Assembly: GCA_013178005.1 (NCBI GenBank)
Contig: JABLXL010000023.1
Coordinates: 39,499-103,498, forward strand
Length of the DNA: 64,000 bases
Origin: Actinomycetota bacterium
GTDB lineage: Bacteria; Actinomycetota; Geothermincolia; Geothermincolales; RBG-13-55-18
Reading direction: 5' to 3'
Position numbers and translations under genes: made by a program. Below the pieces are notes generated by a model that worked only from the letters and a program-made list of their open reading frames with translations, was not told the DNA's origin and did no database searches. Shown in pieces: positions 1 through 8,886 of this stretch. The stretch's first letter is position 1; every line of letters begins with the position of its first letter.

Positions 1-1
1 C

Positions 2-2596
2 AGGGAACACAGGGTGGTCAAGAGTTCCTCCCTGGTGCCCGACGATCCCACCCTGTTGTTGACCAACGCCGGCATGGTGCAGTTCAAACCATATTTCCTG
101 GGGAGCGCCAGGCCGGAGTTCACGCGCGCCACCACCTGCCAGAAATGCGTGCGAACCACCGACATCGAAAAGGTCGGGCACACCGCCCGCCACCTCACCT
201 TCTTCGAGATGCTGGGCAATTTCAGCTTCGGCGATTATTACAAGGAAAAGGCCATACCGTGGGCCTGGGAGTTCCTCACCGTCGAGATGGGCCTGGATCC
301 CGGGCGCATGTACTGCTCCGTGTTCGAGGAGGACGACGAGGCATACGATATCTGGAGGGACGTCGTGGGGGTGCCCCCCGAGCGCCTGGTGCGGCTGGGG
401 GAGAAGGACAACTTCTGGGATATGGGCACCACCGGGCCCTGCGGTCCCTGCTCGGAGGTGCTCTACGACCAGGGGGAGGAGTTCGGCTGCGGGGGCGCCG
501 ATTGCCGGCCCGGATGCGACTGCGATCGCTACCTGGAGCTGTGGAACCTGGTATTCATGCAGTTCGACCGCGACCAGGACGGGAACCTCCACCCCCTGCC
601 AGCCAAGAACATCGACACCGGACTTGGCCTGGAGCGCCTTGCCTCGGTGCTGCAGGGGGCGGCGAACAACTTCGAGACCGACACCCTGGCGGCGGTGGTT
701 GAAGCCGCCTCGGACCTTTCCGGGGTCGCCTACGGCGGCGAGGGTGACATCTCCTTGAAGATCGTCGCCGACCACTCCCGCGCCATGACCTTCCTGGTGG
801 GCGACGGCGTTCTCCCCTCCAACGAGGACCGGGGCTACGTGCTGAGGAGGATCGTCCGCAGGGCGGTGCGGCACGGCAGGCTCCTGGGCATAGGCGAGAT
901 CTTCCTGCCGCGCATGGTGGAGGTGGTCATAGAGACCATGGGAGGCGCCTACCCCGAGCTCAAGCAGAACGCGGCCTTCATCACCGCGATCGTGCGCAGC
1001 GAGGAGGAGCGCTTTTCCCACACCCTGCGCGGCGGCCTGGCTTACCTGGAGGAGGCCGTGGCGGATCTGGCGCAAAAGGGAAAAACGGAGATCCCGGGAG
1101 AGGTAGTGTTCCACCTCCACGACACCCTGGGATTCCCCCTGGAGCTCACGCGCGAGCTGGCCCGCGAGAAGGGGTTGTCCCTGGACGAGGGGGGCTTCGA
1201 GGAGCTCATGGAGGAGCAGCGGCGCAGGGCAAGGGCGGCGCGTGTGGAGGAGGGATATTCCGCGTCGGTGCCCGAGGTCTATTCCGAGGTGCTGGACAAC
1301 TACGGGGAGAGCCTGTTCACGGGATACGAGAAGGTGGAGGAGGAGGCGCGGGTGGTAGCCCTGGTCAGCGGCGGCCGGGTGGTCCCCGAGGCCTTCGAGG
1401 GGGACGAGGTGGAGGTGATCCTGGACCGCACCCCCTTCTACGGCGAGATGGGCGGACAGGTGGGCGACACCGGCGCCATCGTCGCGGCCGAGGGCGAGGT
1501 CGAGGTTACGGACGCCGTGAGGCCGGCGCCGGGGTTGATCTCCCACCGATGCCGCGTGAAGCGGGGGAAGTTGCGCGCGGGCGATGAGGTGACGGCGCGC
1601 ATAGACGCGGAAAGGCGCGACGCCATCCGCAGGAACCACACCGCCACCCACCTCCTCCACTGGTCCCTGCGCCAGGTGCTGGGCGAGCACGCCAAACAGG
1701 CGGGCTCCCTGGTGGACCCGAAGCGCCTGCGCTTCGACTTCACCCATTTCGGACCCCTGTCGCGGGAGGAGCTGGCGCGGGTTGAGGAGCTCGCCAACCG
1801 CAGGATACTCGAGGACCTCCCCGTGCGCGCCTACGTCACCACCTACGAGTACGCGACCAGCATCAACGCCATAGCCCTCTTCGGCGAGAAGTACCAGGAC
1901 CATGTGAGGGTGGTGGAGGTGGACGAGATCAGCCGGGAGCTGTGCGGCGGGACCCACGTGGGCCGGACGGGGGAGATCGGATTGCTGATCATCACCTCGG
2001 AGGGAGGCATCGGCGCCAACATGCGCCGCATAGAGGCGGTAACGGGAATGGAGGCGTACCGCCTCTTCCGTGAGCGCCGGGAACTGCTGGAGGAGACCGC
2101 GTCCGCGCTGAAGACCGATACGGCGAGGATCCCCGAGCGCGTCGCCAGGCTGCAACAGCGGATCAAGGAGTTGGAGGGGGAGCTGAGGAAGCGCGAGCGG
2201 GGAGAGCTTTCCGCCCTCGCCGGAACGGAAACGGCCTGGCGTGAGGAGGAGCTGCCGCAGGGGCTGGTGATGGCGGCGGCGATTCCGGACCTTTCCCCTC
2301 GCGAGCTAAGGGAACTCGCCGAACATACCCTTTCCGCCCGCGGCGCCAAGGCGGTGGGGATCGCCTCCGTGCAGGGGGGTAAGGCCAACATGGTGATAGC
2401 CTTGGGCAAAGACGCCCTCGAGGCGGGCCTGGACGCGGTGGAGCTGGTCAGGAAGTGCGGGCGTCTGCTGGGCGGAGGTGGAGGCGGCAGGTCGGACATG
2501 GCCGTGGGCGGAGGAGGACGGCCGGAGGGAGTCGAGGAGGCCCTGGAGCTCTTCCTGGAGGAGATGAGATCAGCGCTGAAAGGGCGAGATGCGTAG
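2..2596 (+). CDS. alaS: Alanine--tRNA ligase, 5' end cut by window edge
   Basis: Charges tRNA-Ala in the cytoplasm. The reading frame is open to the first base of the window; the family N-terminal motif SSSLVPDDPTLLLTNAGM is present, so only about 20-25 residues are missing and the GTG at 14 is unlikely to be the true start. The aminoacylation core comes first, then the editing domain with its Zn-type motifs HTATHLLH (near 1636) and CGGTHVG (near 1943), then a C-Ala tail ending in a glycine-rich stretch (GGGGGGRSDMA). The stop overlaps the ruvX start by 8 bases, implying cotranscription. The identification is certain; only the N-terminus is unseen. Confidence 0.98.
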   Translation, partial: REHRVVKSSSLVPDDPTLLLTNAGMVQFKPYFLGSARPEFTRATTCQKCVRTTDIEKVGHTARHLTFFEMLGNFSFGDYYKEKAIPWAWEFLTVEMGLDPGRMYCSVFEEDDEAYDIWRDVVGVPPERLVRLGEKDNFWDMGTTGPCGPCSEVLYDQGEEFGCGGADCRPGCDCDRYLELWNLVFMQFDRDQDGNLHPLPAKNIDTGLGLERLASVLQGAANNFETDTLAAVVEAASDLSGVAYGGEGDISLKIVADHSRAMTFLVGDGVLPSNEDRGYVLRRIVRRAVRHGRLLGIGEIFLPRMVEVVIETMGGAYPELKQNAAFITAIVRSEEERFSHTLRGGLAYLEEAVADLAQKGKTEIPGEVVFHLHDTLGFPLELTRELAREKGLSLDEGGFEELMEEQRRRARAARVEEGYSASVPEVYSEVLDNYGESLFTGYEKVEEEARVVALVSGGRVVPEAFEGDEVEVILDRTPFYGEMGGQVGDTGAIVAAEGEVEVTDAVRPAPGLISHRCRVKRGKLRAGDEVTARIDAERRDAIRRNHTATHLLHWSLRQVLGEHAKQAGSLVDPKRLRFDFTHFGPLSREELARVEELANRRILEDLPVRAYVTTYEYATSINAIALFGEKYQDHVRVVEVDEISRELCGGTHVGRTGEIGLLIITSEGGIGANMRRIEAVTGMEAYRLFRERRELLEETASALKTDTARIPERVARLQQRIKELEGELRKRERGELSALAGTETAWREEELPQGLVMAAAIPDLSPRELRELAEHTLSARGAKAVGIASVQGGKANMVIALGKDALEAGLDAVELVRKCGRLLGGGGGGRSDMAVGGGGRPEGVEEALELFLEEMRSALKGRDA

Positions 2597-3041
2597 CATG
2601 GGCTTGGACATCGGGCGTCGCCGCATCGGCGTTTCCATCTCCGATCCCCTGGGGATAAGCGCCTCGCCGCTGGAGGTGCTGCGGGACCTGGATCCGCAGG
2701 GATTGCGACGCTACGTGGCGGAGAAAGCGGCGAGCGAGGTTATCGACACCGTGGTGGTGGGACTGCCCCTGACCCTTTCGGGGCGCGAGGGCGAGCAGGC
2801 GCGGGAGACACGCGGGTTCGCGCAGGCCCTGGAGGGACTGGAGGGGATAAAGGTGGTTCTCTGGGACGAGCGCCTTAGCACCGTGGAGGCCAGGCGGAGG
2901 CTGGGAGAGGCAGGAAAGCCGGCACGGGGGGGCGCGGACGCCGAGGCCGCCGCGGTGATCCTGCAGTCTTACCTGGAAAGCAAGCGCGCCGCCGGGGCGG
3001 GGGAAGAGGATATTGCGGGAGACGAGGACGGGCAGAGCTGA
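2589..3041 (+). CDS. ruvX: Holliday junction resolvase-like YqgF/RuvX
   Basis: RNase H-fold nuclease family linked to pre-16S rRNA 5' maturation and, by homology, Holliday junction resolution. The 150-residue protein begins with the family motif GLDIGRRRIGVS (first catalytic Asp) and carries DERLSTVEA and a late Asp-containing helix (ADAEAAAVILQSYL), which matches a full-length family member. Its start lies inside the end of alaS and its own end overlaps mltG, the usual alaS-ruvX-mltG arrangement. The extreme C-terminus is acidic and not conserved in the family. Confidence 0.95.
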   Translation: MRSMGLDIGRRRIGVSISDPLGISASPLEVLRDLDPQGLRRYVAEKAASEVIDTVVVGLPLTLSGREGEQARETRGFAQALEGLEGIKVVLWDERLSTVEARRRLGEAGKPARGGADAEAAAVILQSYLESKRAAGAGEEDIAGDEDGQS

Positions 3042-4059
3042 AAGGACCCGGAGGGCGGCCGCGCGCAGGCGCAAGGCGCTCGTGATCACGCTGTGCGTTT
3101 GCCTGGCGATGATCGCGCTCACGGCAGTGCTGATAGCCCATTACTTCTTTCCCTCGCGTGGAGACCAACCGGTAAAAGTCACCATAGAGGAGGGCGATTC
3201 CGCTGCGGCCATCGCGGAAAAGCTGCACCGTGAGCGGATCATAACCTCGGCCACCATTTTCCGAGCCCTCGCCTGGTTGCAGGGCAAGCAGGGAAAGTTC
3301 AAGCCGGGCAGGTACACCTTCTACACGGGCATGCGCTTCGGGGAGGTGTTCGATATGCTCGAAGCAGGGCCGCAGCACCAGGTGCGCCTGACCATTCCGG
3401 AAGGGCTCACCGTATCCCAGACCGCCGAGCGGGTGGCGGGCGCCATGGATGTAAGCGCGGAGGATTTCCTTTGCGCCGCCGCGGAGGGGGGTTACGATCT
3501 GCCCCTCTTGCCTCCGCAAAACGCGGGCAATCTGGAGGGATTCCTCTTCCCCAAAACCTACGATTTACCTGCCGACGCCAGGGCGCGGGAAGTCATCGAG
3601 ACGCTGCTGAATCAGTTCAAGGTGGAGACTTCCGGCCTGGACTGGGATAGGGCTGGCGAGTTGGGGTTAAACCCCTACCAGGTGCTCATCGTGGCCTCGC
3701 TCATCGAACGCGAAGTGGTTCTGGACGCCGAGAGGCCCCTGGTCGCGGCGGTGATATATAACCGCCTTCGCAAGGACATGCTCCTCCAGATCGACGCCAC
3801 GGTACAGTACGCGCTTCCGGAATGGAAGGAAGTGCTCACCTACGAGGACCTCAAGGTCCAGTCCCCCTACAATACCTACCTGCATAAGGGGCTGCCTCCC
3901 GCCCCCATATGCAGTCCGGGGCTCGCGAGCATCATGGCAGCATTGGAGCCGGCCGAGGTCGATTATCTCTTTTACGTTGCCACGGGTGACGGCGGCCATT
4001 TCTTCACCGCTGATTACGACGAATTCCTGCGCGTGAAGGAAGAGGTGCAGGGAGACTGA
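3013..4059 (+). CDS. mltG: Endolytic murein transglycosylase
   Basis: Membrane-anchored lytic transglycosylase thought to terminate nascent glycan strands. It has an Arg-rich cytoplasmic N-terminus, one transmembrane helix (about residues 22-45), a LysM-like segment (VKVTIEEGDSAAAIAEKL) and the YceG/MltG domain. The catalytic Glu lies in ASLIEREV (residue 232), and SPYNTYLHKGLPPAPICSPG is the family signature. The TTG at 3013 is assigned because it places the basic stretch before the helix; it overlaps ruvX by 29 bases and the Shine-Dalgarno spacing is poor, so the exact start is uncertain. In many relatives aroE follows directly, but here a 10 kb block intervenes. Confidence 0.95.
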   Translation: MRETRTGRAERTRRAAARRRKALVITLCVCLAMIALTAVLIAHYFFPSRGDQPVKVTIEEGDSAAAIAEKLHRERIITSATIFRALAWLQGKQGKFKPGRYTFYTGMRFGEVFDMLEAGPQHQVRLTIPEGLTVSQTAERVAGAMDVSAEDFLCAAAEGGYDLPLLPPQNAGNLEGFLFPKTYDLPADARAREVIETLLNQFKVETSGLDWDRAGELGLNPYQVLIVASLIEREVVLDAERPLVAAVIYNRLRKDMLLQIDATVQYALPEWKEVLTYEDLKVQSPYNTYLHKGLPPAPICSPGLASIMAALEPAEVDYLFYVATGDGGHFFTADYDEFLRVKEEVQGD

Positions 4060-4751
4060 ACGAGCCGCATTCGCGAAGGCCGCCGGGTAGATAAAACGGT
4101 TGATGCCGGATGAGGGACTCCATTTGAAGGGGCGATCGGCTATGGAATTCACCCCGGCTATAAGAGCCCCACTGGCGCACACAGAAGGATAATGATCTCG
4201 GGAAGACCCCGGTCGGCTGGGTGACTCCCTTCCGGCTGGACGATGAGGGGACCGCTTGGAGTGTGGAAGGCAGGACTTGTTGCATATTGGGAGAACCTCC
4301 CATTCTATAAGTAGTATGATGCTCGAGATATTCGCTCCGTATGCCGACCTTATCGGGAAAACGGAAGACATTACCGTTCGGTCTGGGTGGATATAGCCGC
4401 AGAGGGCTAACCTCCCGTTCACGATGAGCGTACCCGCGAGTAGGAGAGAGGATGCGCAGGCGTGGTGGCGTACGATAAACCGTTCATGTTTAATGGAAAT
4501 AAGCCGAAGACATCTAGGGAAAGACATGGCCGGGCAGGGGGCGTGAGGAGGTTCCCACCGGTCCGCTGGAAGGGAATGGCTCGAGAGGGCACGCGTGTTT
4601 ATCGTCGATGCTTGTGGGCGCGAACATGAATTCTTTTCCGGAAAGTTGGAGAAAAACTGCCCCAAAGGGCACTATCGATTCTTTTCCTGCGCAGGCAGGG
4701 AGAGGAAACGTGTCGTCGCGAAGCCGGTTCTTTCAGGAAAGGTAGGAGGAG
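4060..4751 (+). other. Non-coding gap after mltG
   Basis: This 690-base stretch shows no convincing gene; open frames on either strand lack a start with Shine-Dalgarno and resemble no family I know. A short perfect hairpin TGGGAG-AAC-CTCCCA lies at 4288-4302 and is followed by TATAAG at 4306-4311, which could be a -10 box but has no -35 partner at normal spacing. This is probably the left edge of the accessory block. Confidence 0.5.
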
Positions 4752-5237
4752 TTGGAGGACGCCGAGACGTTGGCTGACCGCCTGCGCGCCCTTTCCGAGG
4801 CCATCGCCGTATTCGACCAGGCGGGTGGGGAGGTGACCGGCAGGTCCACCCCCCAGCTCATGTACTTCGCCGGCAAGGACCTCGGGAAGAGGGAAGCCGC
4901 GGCCTACGACGCCACCGACGACCTGGAAAGGGCGTTGAAGTGGACCTTCCGCGGCTCCCCGGAGGTGTGGAAGGTGACCCTGTGGAAAAACCAGGAAGAC
5001 GATGATTTCTGGGTGTACGAGGTGGAGGAGATGTTCATCCGCCTCCTTTTCGAGCGTTGCCCGATAAGGACGGCGTGCCTGGGATCGGGGGTCGCCCTGG
5101 GGGGGGTCGCCTGCCAGACCATGCACGGATACGCAGCCGGCGTCCTGGAGAGCGTTTTCGGGCGCAAGGTGGACCTCTTCACCGAGCATGCCGGGCCGGG
5201 CTCCTGCTTGGTGATACTCAAGACCACTCTGGAGTGA
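4752..5237 (+). CDS. V4R-like small-molecule-binding protein, Cys-rich
   Basis: A 161-residue protein with the pattern of the V4R (4-vinyl reductase) sensor fold: LMYFAGKDLGKREA near residues 37-50 and the C-terminal block HGYAAGVLESVFGRKV near 125-140, followed by a Cys near the end (C152). Cys103, Cys109, Cys121 and Cys152 could form a metal or redox site, as V4R proteins often bind metal through Cys/His. It sits 3 bases upstream of the hydrogenase small subunit, so the two are cotranscribed, suggesting a sensory or regulatory partner. AGGAGGAG ends immediately before the TTG at 4752; a second in-frame TTG at 4770 has GGAGG at about 10 bases and is an equally good start. The family call is by pattern only. 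Confidence 0.55.
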   Translation: MEDAETLADRLRALSEAIAVFDQAGGEVTGRSTPQLMYFAGKDLGKREAAAYDATDDLERALKWTFRGSPEVWKVTLWKNQEDDDFWVYEVEEMFIRLLFERCPIRTACLGSGVALGGVACQTMHGYAAGVLESVFGRKVDLFTEHAGPGSCLVILKTTLE

Positions 5238-5240
5238 GCC

Positions 5241-6137
5241 ATGAGGGTAGCGGTGCTCTCGCTGAGTTCGTGCACGGGATGCCAGTACGTGCTGCTCAGT
5301 CTGGAGGAATATTTCTATACCCTCATCGGGGAAAACGCCGTTTCCTACGCCCCCTTCCTGCTGGATCAGAAGGAGCTCCCGGAGGTGGATCTCCTCCTGC
5401 TGGAGGGGACGGTGAGGAACGGGGACGATTTCCGCAGGCTCAGGGAGGCGAGGCAGAGGGCGGAGAAACTGGTGGCCCTGGGGACCTGCGCCTGTTTCGG
5501 CGGAGTGCCCGGGCTGGCCGACATGGTCTCGGAGGAGAGGATGTTGAGGATGCGCTATGGCGAGGGGGCGACTTTCGAGCAGGCCCCGCCGGGCGTGAAG
5601 AGGCTCCTCCCCGTGGACGCCTACGTGAGCGTGGACGCGTTTCTCCCCGGTTGCCCTCCCGGCGAGGAGCTGCTCAAGGATTTTCTCAAGCTGGCCCTGT
5701 CCGGAAACCTGCCCTCGCGCATGGGGGCGACGGTATGCTCGGAATGCAAGGTGACCGCGAGCCCGCCATCACGGGATGGATTCCGCAGGCTGCTGTCCGC
5801 GGTGCCAGAGGACGGGAAGTGCTTGCTGGAACAGGGGTTCATCTGCATGGGTCCCCTCACCAGGGACGGGTGCGGCGCGCTCTGCCCCAGCTCCTTCGGA
5901 GTTCCCTGCGGGGGGTGCAGGGGGCCGTGCGATGAGGTCCTCCTCCCGCCCTTCCAGGACCCGTGCCTGGAAACGCTTCGCAGGCTGGCGAGGGCTACGG
6001 GCTTGAGCCCCAAGGCGGTGGGCGAGCAGGCGAAAGACCCCGCCCACTCCTTTTTCAAGTACTGTCTGGCCGAGCCGCTCCTGCGCAGGAGGCGCCCCGG
6101 AGGCACGGCCAGGTTCCTGTACCGGCTTGGCGAGTAG
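5241..6137 (+). CDS. [NiFe]-hydrogenase small subunit, MvhG/HydD-like
   Basis: Iron-sulfur electron-transfer subunit of the type found in group 3 (methyl-viologen/sulfhydrogenase-like) cytoplasmic hydrogenases. The proximal-cluster ligands are intact: SSCTGC (C11, C14), GTCACFGGVPG (C83) and PGCPP (C138). A second Cys-rich half follows, with C166/C169, C194, C202, C211, C215 and CGGCRGPC (C223, C226, C230), matching the extra [4Fe-4S] clusters of MvhG-type subunits. There is no Tat signal, so it is cytoplasmic. The ATG start follows the V4R-like gene by 3 bases. All small-subunit cofactor sites look functional, in contrast to the partner large subunit. Confidence 0.88.
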   Translation: MRVAVLSLSSCTGCQYVLLSLEEYFYTLIGENAVSYAPFLLDQKELPEVDLLLLEGTVRNGDDFRRLREARQRAEKLVALGTCACFGGVPGLADMVSEERMLRMRYGEGATFEQAPPGVKRLLPVDAYVSVDAFLPGCPPGEELLKDFLKLALSGNLPSRMGATVCSECKVTASPPSRDGFRRLLSAVPEDGKCLLEQGFICMGPLTRDGCGALCPSSFGVPCGGCRGPCDEVLLPPFQDPCLETLRRLARATGLSPKAVGEQAKDPAHSFFKYCLAEPLLRRRRPGGTARFLYRLGE

Positions 6138-6322
6138 AGAGCGCGCCAAGAGAGGCAAGGGCGGGCGATACGCTGAAGGCAAGGCGGTGCCCTCCCGCAT
6201 GGAACGGGTGCGGGTAGAGTAAAGGCGGAAAGCGAAGGCGGGCCACGTGGTATGGAGATAAGGATGGCGCGGTCGGCGCGGGAAGACATGGTAGCGCCCC
6301 GGTGCCTGGAGAAAGGATGCCC

Positions 6323-7642
6323 ATGGCGGACATGGTGATAAGCACCGTGACCAGGATCAGCGGCAACGCTTGCATAAGGCTGATCAGGGACGAGGCGGGG
6401 AACCCCCGGGAGGCTTGGCTGCAGGCGTTCGGATACCGGGGATTCGACATCATGTTGAGGGGCTCGCACGCGGATAACCTCGTCCCGGTGGTTTCGCGCA
6501 TTTGCGGAGGAGATTCCGTTTTTCACCAGGTGGCGGCGGCCAGGGCGGTGGAGGAATGCCTGGGGATGGAGGTCCCGGCGGAAGCCTCGAGGGTGCGGGA
6601 GCTCGCCATGTGGGGCCAGTTGCTGGAAAGGCATGCCGTGTCCCTGACCGTTCACAGTTTGCCCGACCTCCTGCTGCCATCATCCGATCCCAGCCTTCGC
6701 AACATCATCAGCATCCACCGGGTTGACGAGGAGGTGGTGCGCAGGTTCATGGCCCTCAAATCCCTGGGGACGCTGGTGCTCCGAGAGGCGGGGGGAAAGG
6801 CGGTGCATGCCGTGAACGTGGTGCCCGGCGGAGTGGTCAGGGATATCGGGGAGGCGAAGAGGAGGGAGCTTCTCGAGAGGATGAGCGAGGCGCGCTCGCT
6901 GCTGGTGGAGACGGCACGGCTGATAAAACTTCTCTTGCGCAGGAACGAGGATGTGGTCGATTCCCTGGGAGAGGAATCGGCGCCCTGTCTGGCCTTGGCC
7001 CCTGGGGACGGGATCGGGCTGCTGGGCGGAAAGGCGGTCATAGCGGCGGGGGAGGGGGGTGAACGGGTTTCGCTGGTCCCGGGGGAATTGCGCGCTTCCA
7101 TAGAGGAGAGCAACAGCGGCCATTCCCACATACGCGTGGCGCAGATAAAGGGGGTGGGGGACGTGCTGGTGGGGCCCCTGGCCCGCGTCAACGTGAACGG
7201 CGGTTACGGCAGCGAGCTGGCCGACGCCGAGTTGGAGGAGCTCAAGGCGCAATGGGGATTCCCGTTCAGGCGCGTCATGCTCGGGCATGCCGCCAGGATC
7301 CTGGAGATGATACACGCGTGGGAGATGATAAAGGGATTGCTCGAGGCTCCCCCCGGCGAGGGGCTGAGGGTGACGGCAACGCCGGCGGAGGGCGAGGGTA
7401 CGGGGGTGGTGGAAGCCCCGGAGGGCCTGCTGGTTTACGGATTGCGGGTTGACGGCGACGGTTTGGTGAAAGGGCTTTCCATAACCGCCCCCCTGCAGTT
7501 CAACATCGGCTCGCTGGAGCGGTGCCTCCTGGAAGGGGCGCGCAAAGCGGGCGCGGGGACGGAAGGGGAAGCGCGGGTGTCGGTGCTGCTGGAGACGGCG
7601 GCGCGCTCCTACGCCCCCTGCATCCCCTGTGCCCTGCACTAA
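6323..7642 (+). CDS. [NiFe]-hydrogenase large subunit-like protein with altered active site
   Basis: A homologue of the catalytic large subunit, 439 residues from the ATG at 6323 (ATG 6317 and GTG 6302 are alternatives; GGAGAAAGG lies at 6308-6316). The N-terminal motif normally reading RxCGxC reads RICGGDSVFH: C61 is kept, but the second Cys, a Ni-Fe bridging ligand in classical enzymes, is Asp64. The usual RIEGH Glu is Ser (RISGN). The C-terminal motif reads YAPCIPCALH, keeping both Cys (C433, C436) and the His but losing the usual Asp before Pro. The reading frame stops right after that His, so there is no C-terminal extension for a maturation protease. It is unclear whether it binds Ni-Fe, a modified centre or nothing. 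Confidence 0.82.
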   Translation: MADMVISTVTRISGNACIRLIRDEAGNPREAWLQAFGYRGFDIMLRGSHADNLVPVVSRICGGDSVFHQVAAARAVEECLGMEVPAEASRVRELAMWGQLLERHAVSLTVHSLPDLLLPSSDPSLRNIISIHRVDEEVVRRFMALKSLGTLVLREAGGKAVHAVNVVPGGVVRDIGEAKRRELLERMSEARSLLVETARLIKLLLRRNEDVVDSLGEESAPCLALAPGDGIGLLGGKAVIAAGEGGERVSLVPGELRASIEESNSGHSHIRVAQIKGVGDVLVGPLARVNVNGGYGSELADAELEELKAQWGFPFRRVMLGHAARILEMIHAWEMIKGLLEAPPGEGLRVTATPAEGEGTGVVEAPEGLLVYGLRVDGDGLVKGLSITAPLQFNIGSLERCLLEGARKAGAGTEGEARVSVLLETAARSYAPCIPCALH

Positions 7643-7668
7643 GGCATAGCGGCAAAGGGAGGAACGCG

Positions 7669-7959
7669 GTGGAAGAGATGGACCTGGCCGTGGCCCATAT
7701 CCGCATAGACGGAGAGAGGTGCGTTTCATGCCGCGAATGCGTGGAGGTATGCCCGCAGACGCGGGACTCGCAGTACCCCGTCTATGCATGGGGCGAGGAC
7801 GGGCTGCCCCGGGTGGCAAATCCCGAGAGCTGCATAAGGTGTCTGAGTTGCGAGGCGTTCTGTCGCGCCAGGGCAATCGTCGTGGATTCCGAGGATGGGC
7901 AGGGTTGGCGAATGCCCGGAGATCCCAGGGCGGAGACAAAGTGCAGGGCCATCTTCTAG
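7669..7959 (+). CDS. 2x[4Fe-4S] ferredoxin-like protein
   Basis: A 96-residue iron-sulfur protein with two clusters' worth of Cys: CVSCRECVEVCPQ (C18, C21, C24, C28) and CIRCLSCEAFCRA (C55, C58, C61, C65). It probably relays electrons to or from the hydrogenase-like pair directly upstream (26-base gap). The GTG start at 7669 is chosen because GGGAGG lies about 6 bases before it; upstream extension of the frame only shadows the large-subunit gene. The gene ends this redox module and is followed by 509 non-coding bases. Confidence 0.85.
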   Translation: MEEMDLAVAHIRIDGERCVSCRECVEVCPQTRDSQYPVYAWGEDGLPRVANPESCIRCLSCEAFCRARAIVVDSEDGQGWRMPGDPRAETKCRAIF

Positions 7960-8468
7960 GCGGTGCGCGCGGAAGATGATGCGCTGAAAGGCGGACCGCA
8001 GGTGGGATGGGACCTCCCCGGATCGGGCATGTCGTATGGACGCAGCCATGGGGAGGTGCTGGGAGCGCGAGCCGACGGTGAGCCGGTATCGCCACCGATC
8101 TCGCGCATGGACGGCGAGGCAGAGCGGGCGGCATGTCGCCCGAGGAAGAGGCCGAGCGTGCAGTCGAGGCGCGCCCGGCGGCGGTGTGCGGGCGCTGGCG
8201 TGGAAAGGCAAAGGCGTGAACCTGTAATATGGGATGGGAAAGGCGTCGTGCCGCGCGCAAAATGGTTTCCGCGCGGGTCAAGTAAATACTTGAAATGACG
8301 ATATGTATGCATTAGAACGGGGAAGGCGAAACGGCTCGTACCAGCCGGGAAGTCTTCTCCTGCGGCGAGTAACACGATGGATACGGGCTCCGAGACCGGC
8401 GAAGAGGAACGCGAACCGATGAAAGAAGGAGAACGAACTTTTCTCCCTGGGGCAGGAGGTGGTGTGGA
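7960..8468 (+). other. Gap between redox module and Roadblock genes, possible promoter
   Basis: About 500 bases without a credible gene. The sequence TTGAAA (8290-8295), a 17-base spacer, then TAGAAC (8313-8318) is a weak sigma-70-like promoter that would drive the Roadblock genes. The gap suggests that the hydrogenase-like genes and the Roadblock/GTPase genes are separate transcripts. Confidence 0.35.
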
Positions 8469-8822
8469 TTGCCCGATCTGAGGAAGGTCCTGGAGGAACT
8501 GGTGGCTACGGGTACCGTCCGCGCGGCGCTGGTGGTGGGCAGAGACGGTTTCATTATCGAGACTGCCGGCGAGGACGCCAGCCAGCTCGAGGCCGTGGGA
8601 GCCATCGCTCCCAGTTCGCTGGGGGCGGCGGAGGTCATCGGCCTGGAACTCGCCCAGGGCCCCATGGCGCAGGCGATGTTCGAGTTCGAGAAGGGTGCCA
8701 TATTGATGAGCGCCGTGGGTGCGGACGCCATACTGGTATCCATCCTGCCCGCGGGAGCCAACCTGGGAAAGGCCAGGTATGACATCCGTAAATACCTCCC
8801 CGCCATAGAGGCCGCGCTGTGA
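8469..8822 (+). CDS. Roadblock/LC7 domain protein 1
   Basis: A 117-residue single-domain Roadblock/LC7 (MglB-like) protein. The core reads VRAALVVGRDGFIIETAG, then the helix LEAVGAIAPSSLGAAEVIG, a beta segment GAILMSAVGADAILVSILP and a closing helix GKARYDIRKYLPAIEAAL. Such proteins usually dimerise and act on small Ras-like GTPases as activating proteins or scaffolds. The TTG start is fixed by an AGGAGGTG Shine-Dalgarno at 8456-8463. It is the first of three paralogues followed by a DUF4388 protein and a GTPase, so a shared switch is likely. Confidence 0.85.
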   Translation: MPDLRKVLEELVATGTVRAALVVGRDGFIIETAGEDASQLEAVGAIAPSSLGAAEVIGLELAQGPMAQAMFEFEKGAILMSAVGADAILVSILPAGANLGKARYDIRKYLPAIEAAL

Positions 8823-8839
8823 GAGAGGTACGGATCGCA

Positions 8840-8858
8840 ACGGCGCTTCAAGCGCCGT
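8840..8858 (+). repeat. Perfect inverted repeat between Roadblock genes 1 and 2
   Basis: ACGGCGCTT-C-AAGCGCCGT is a perfect 9-base inverted repeat. As RNA it would form a 7-bp stem with a TTCAA loop, 18 bases upstream of the Shine-Dalgarno of the next gene. With no T-run it is not a classical terminator; it could be an operator or an RNA-processing site that sets the ratio of the two Roadblock proteins. Confidence 0.55.
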
Positions 8859-8886
8859 GGTAATGGCGTTCTTACAGGAGGTGGCA

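Noticed and set aside
3667..4665. 332-residue minus-strand open frame over mltG and the following gap
   Set aside because: Mostly antisense to mltG; no Shine-Dalgarno and no recognisable domain.
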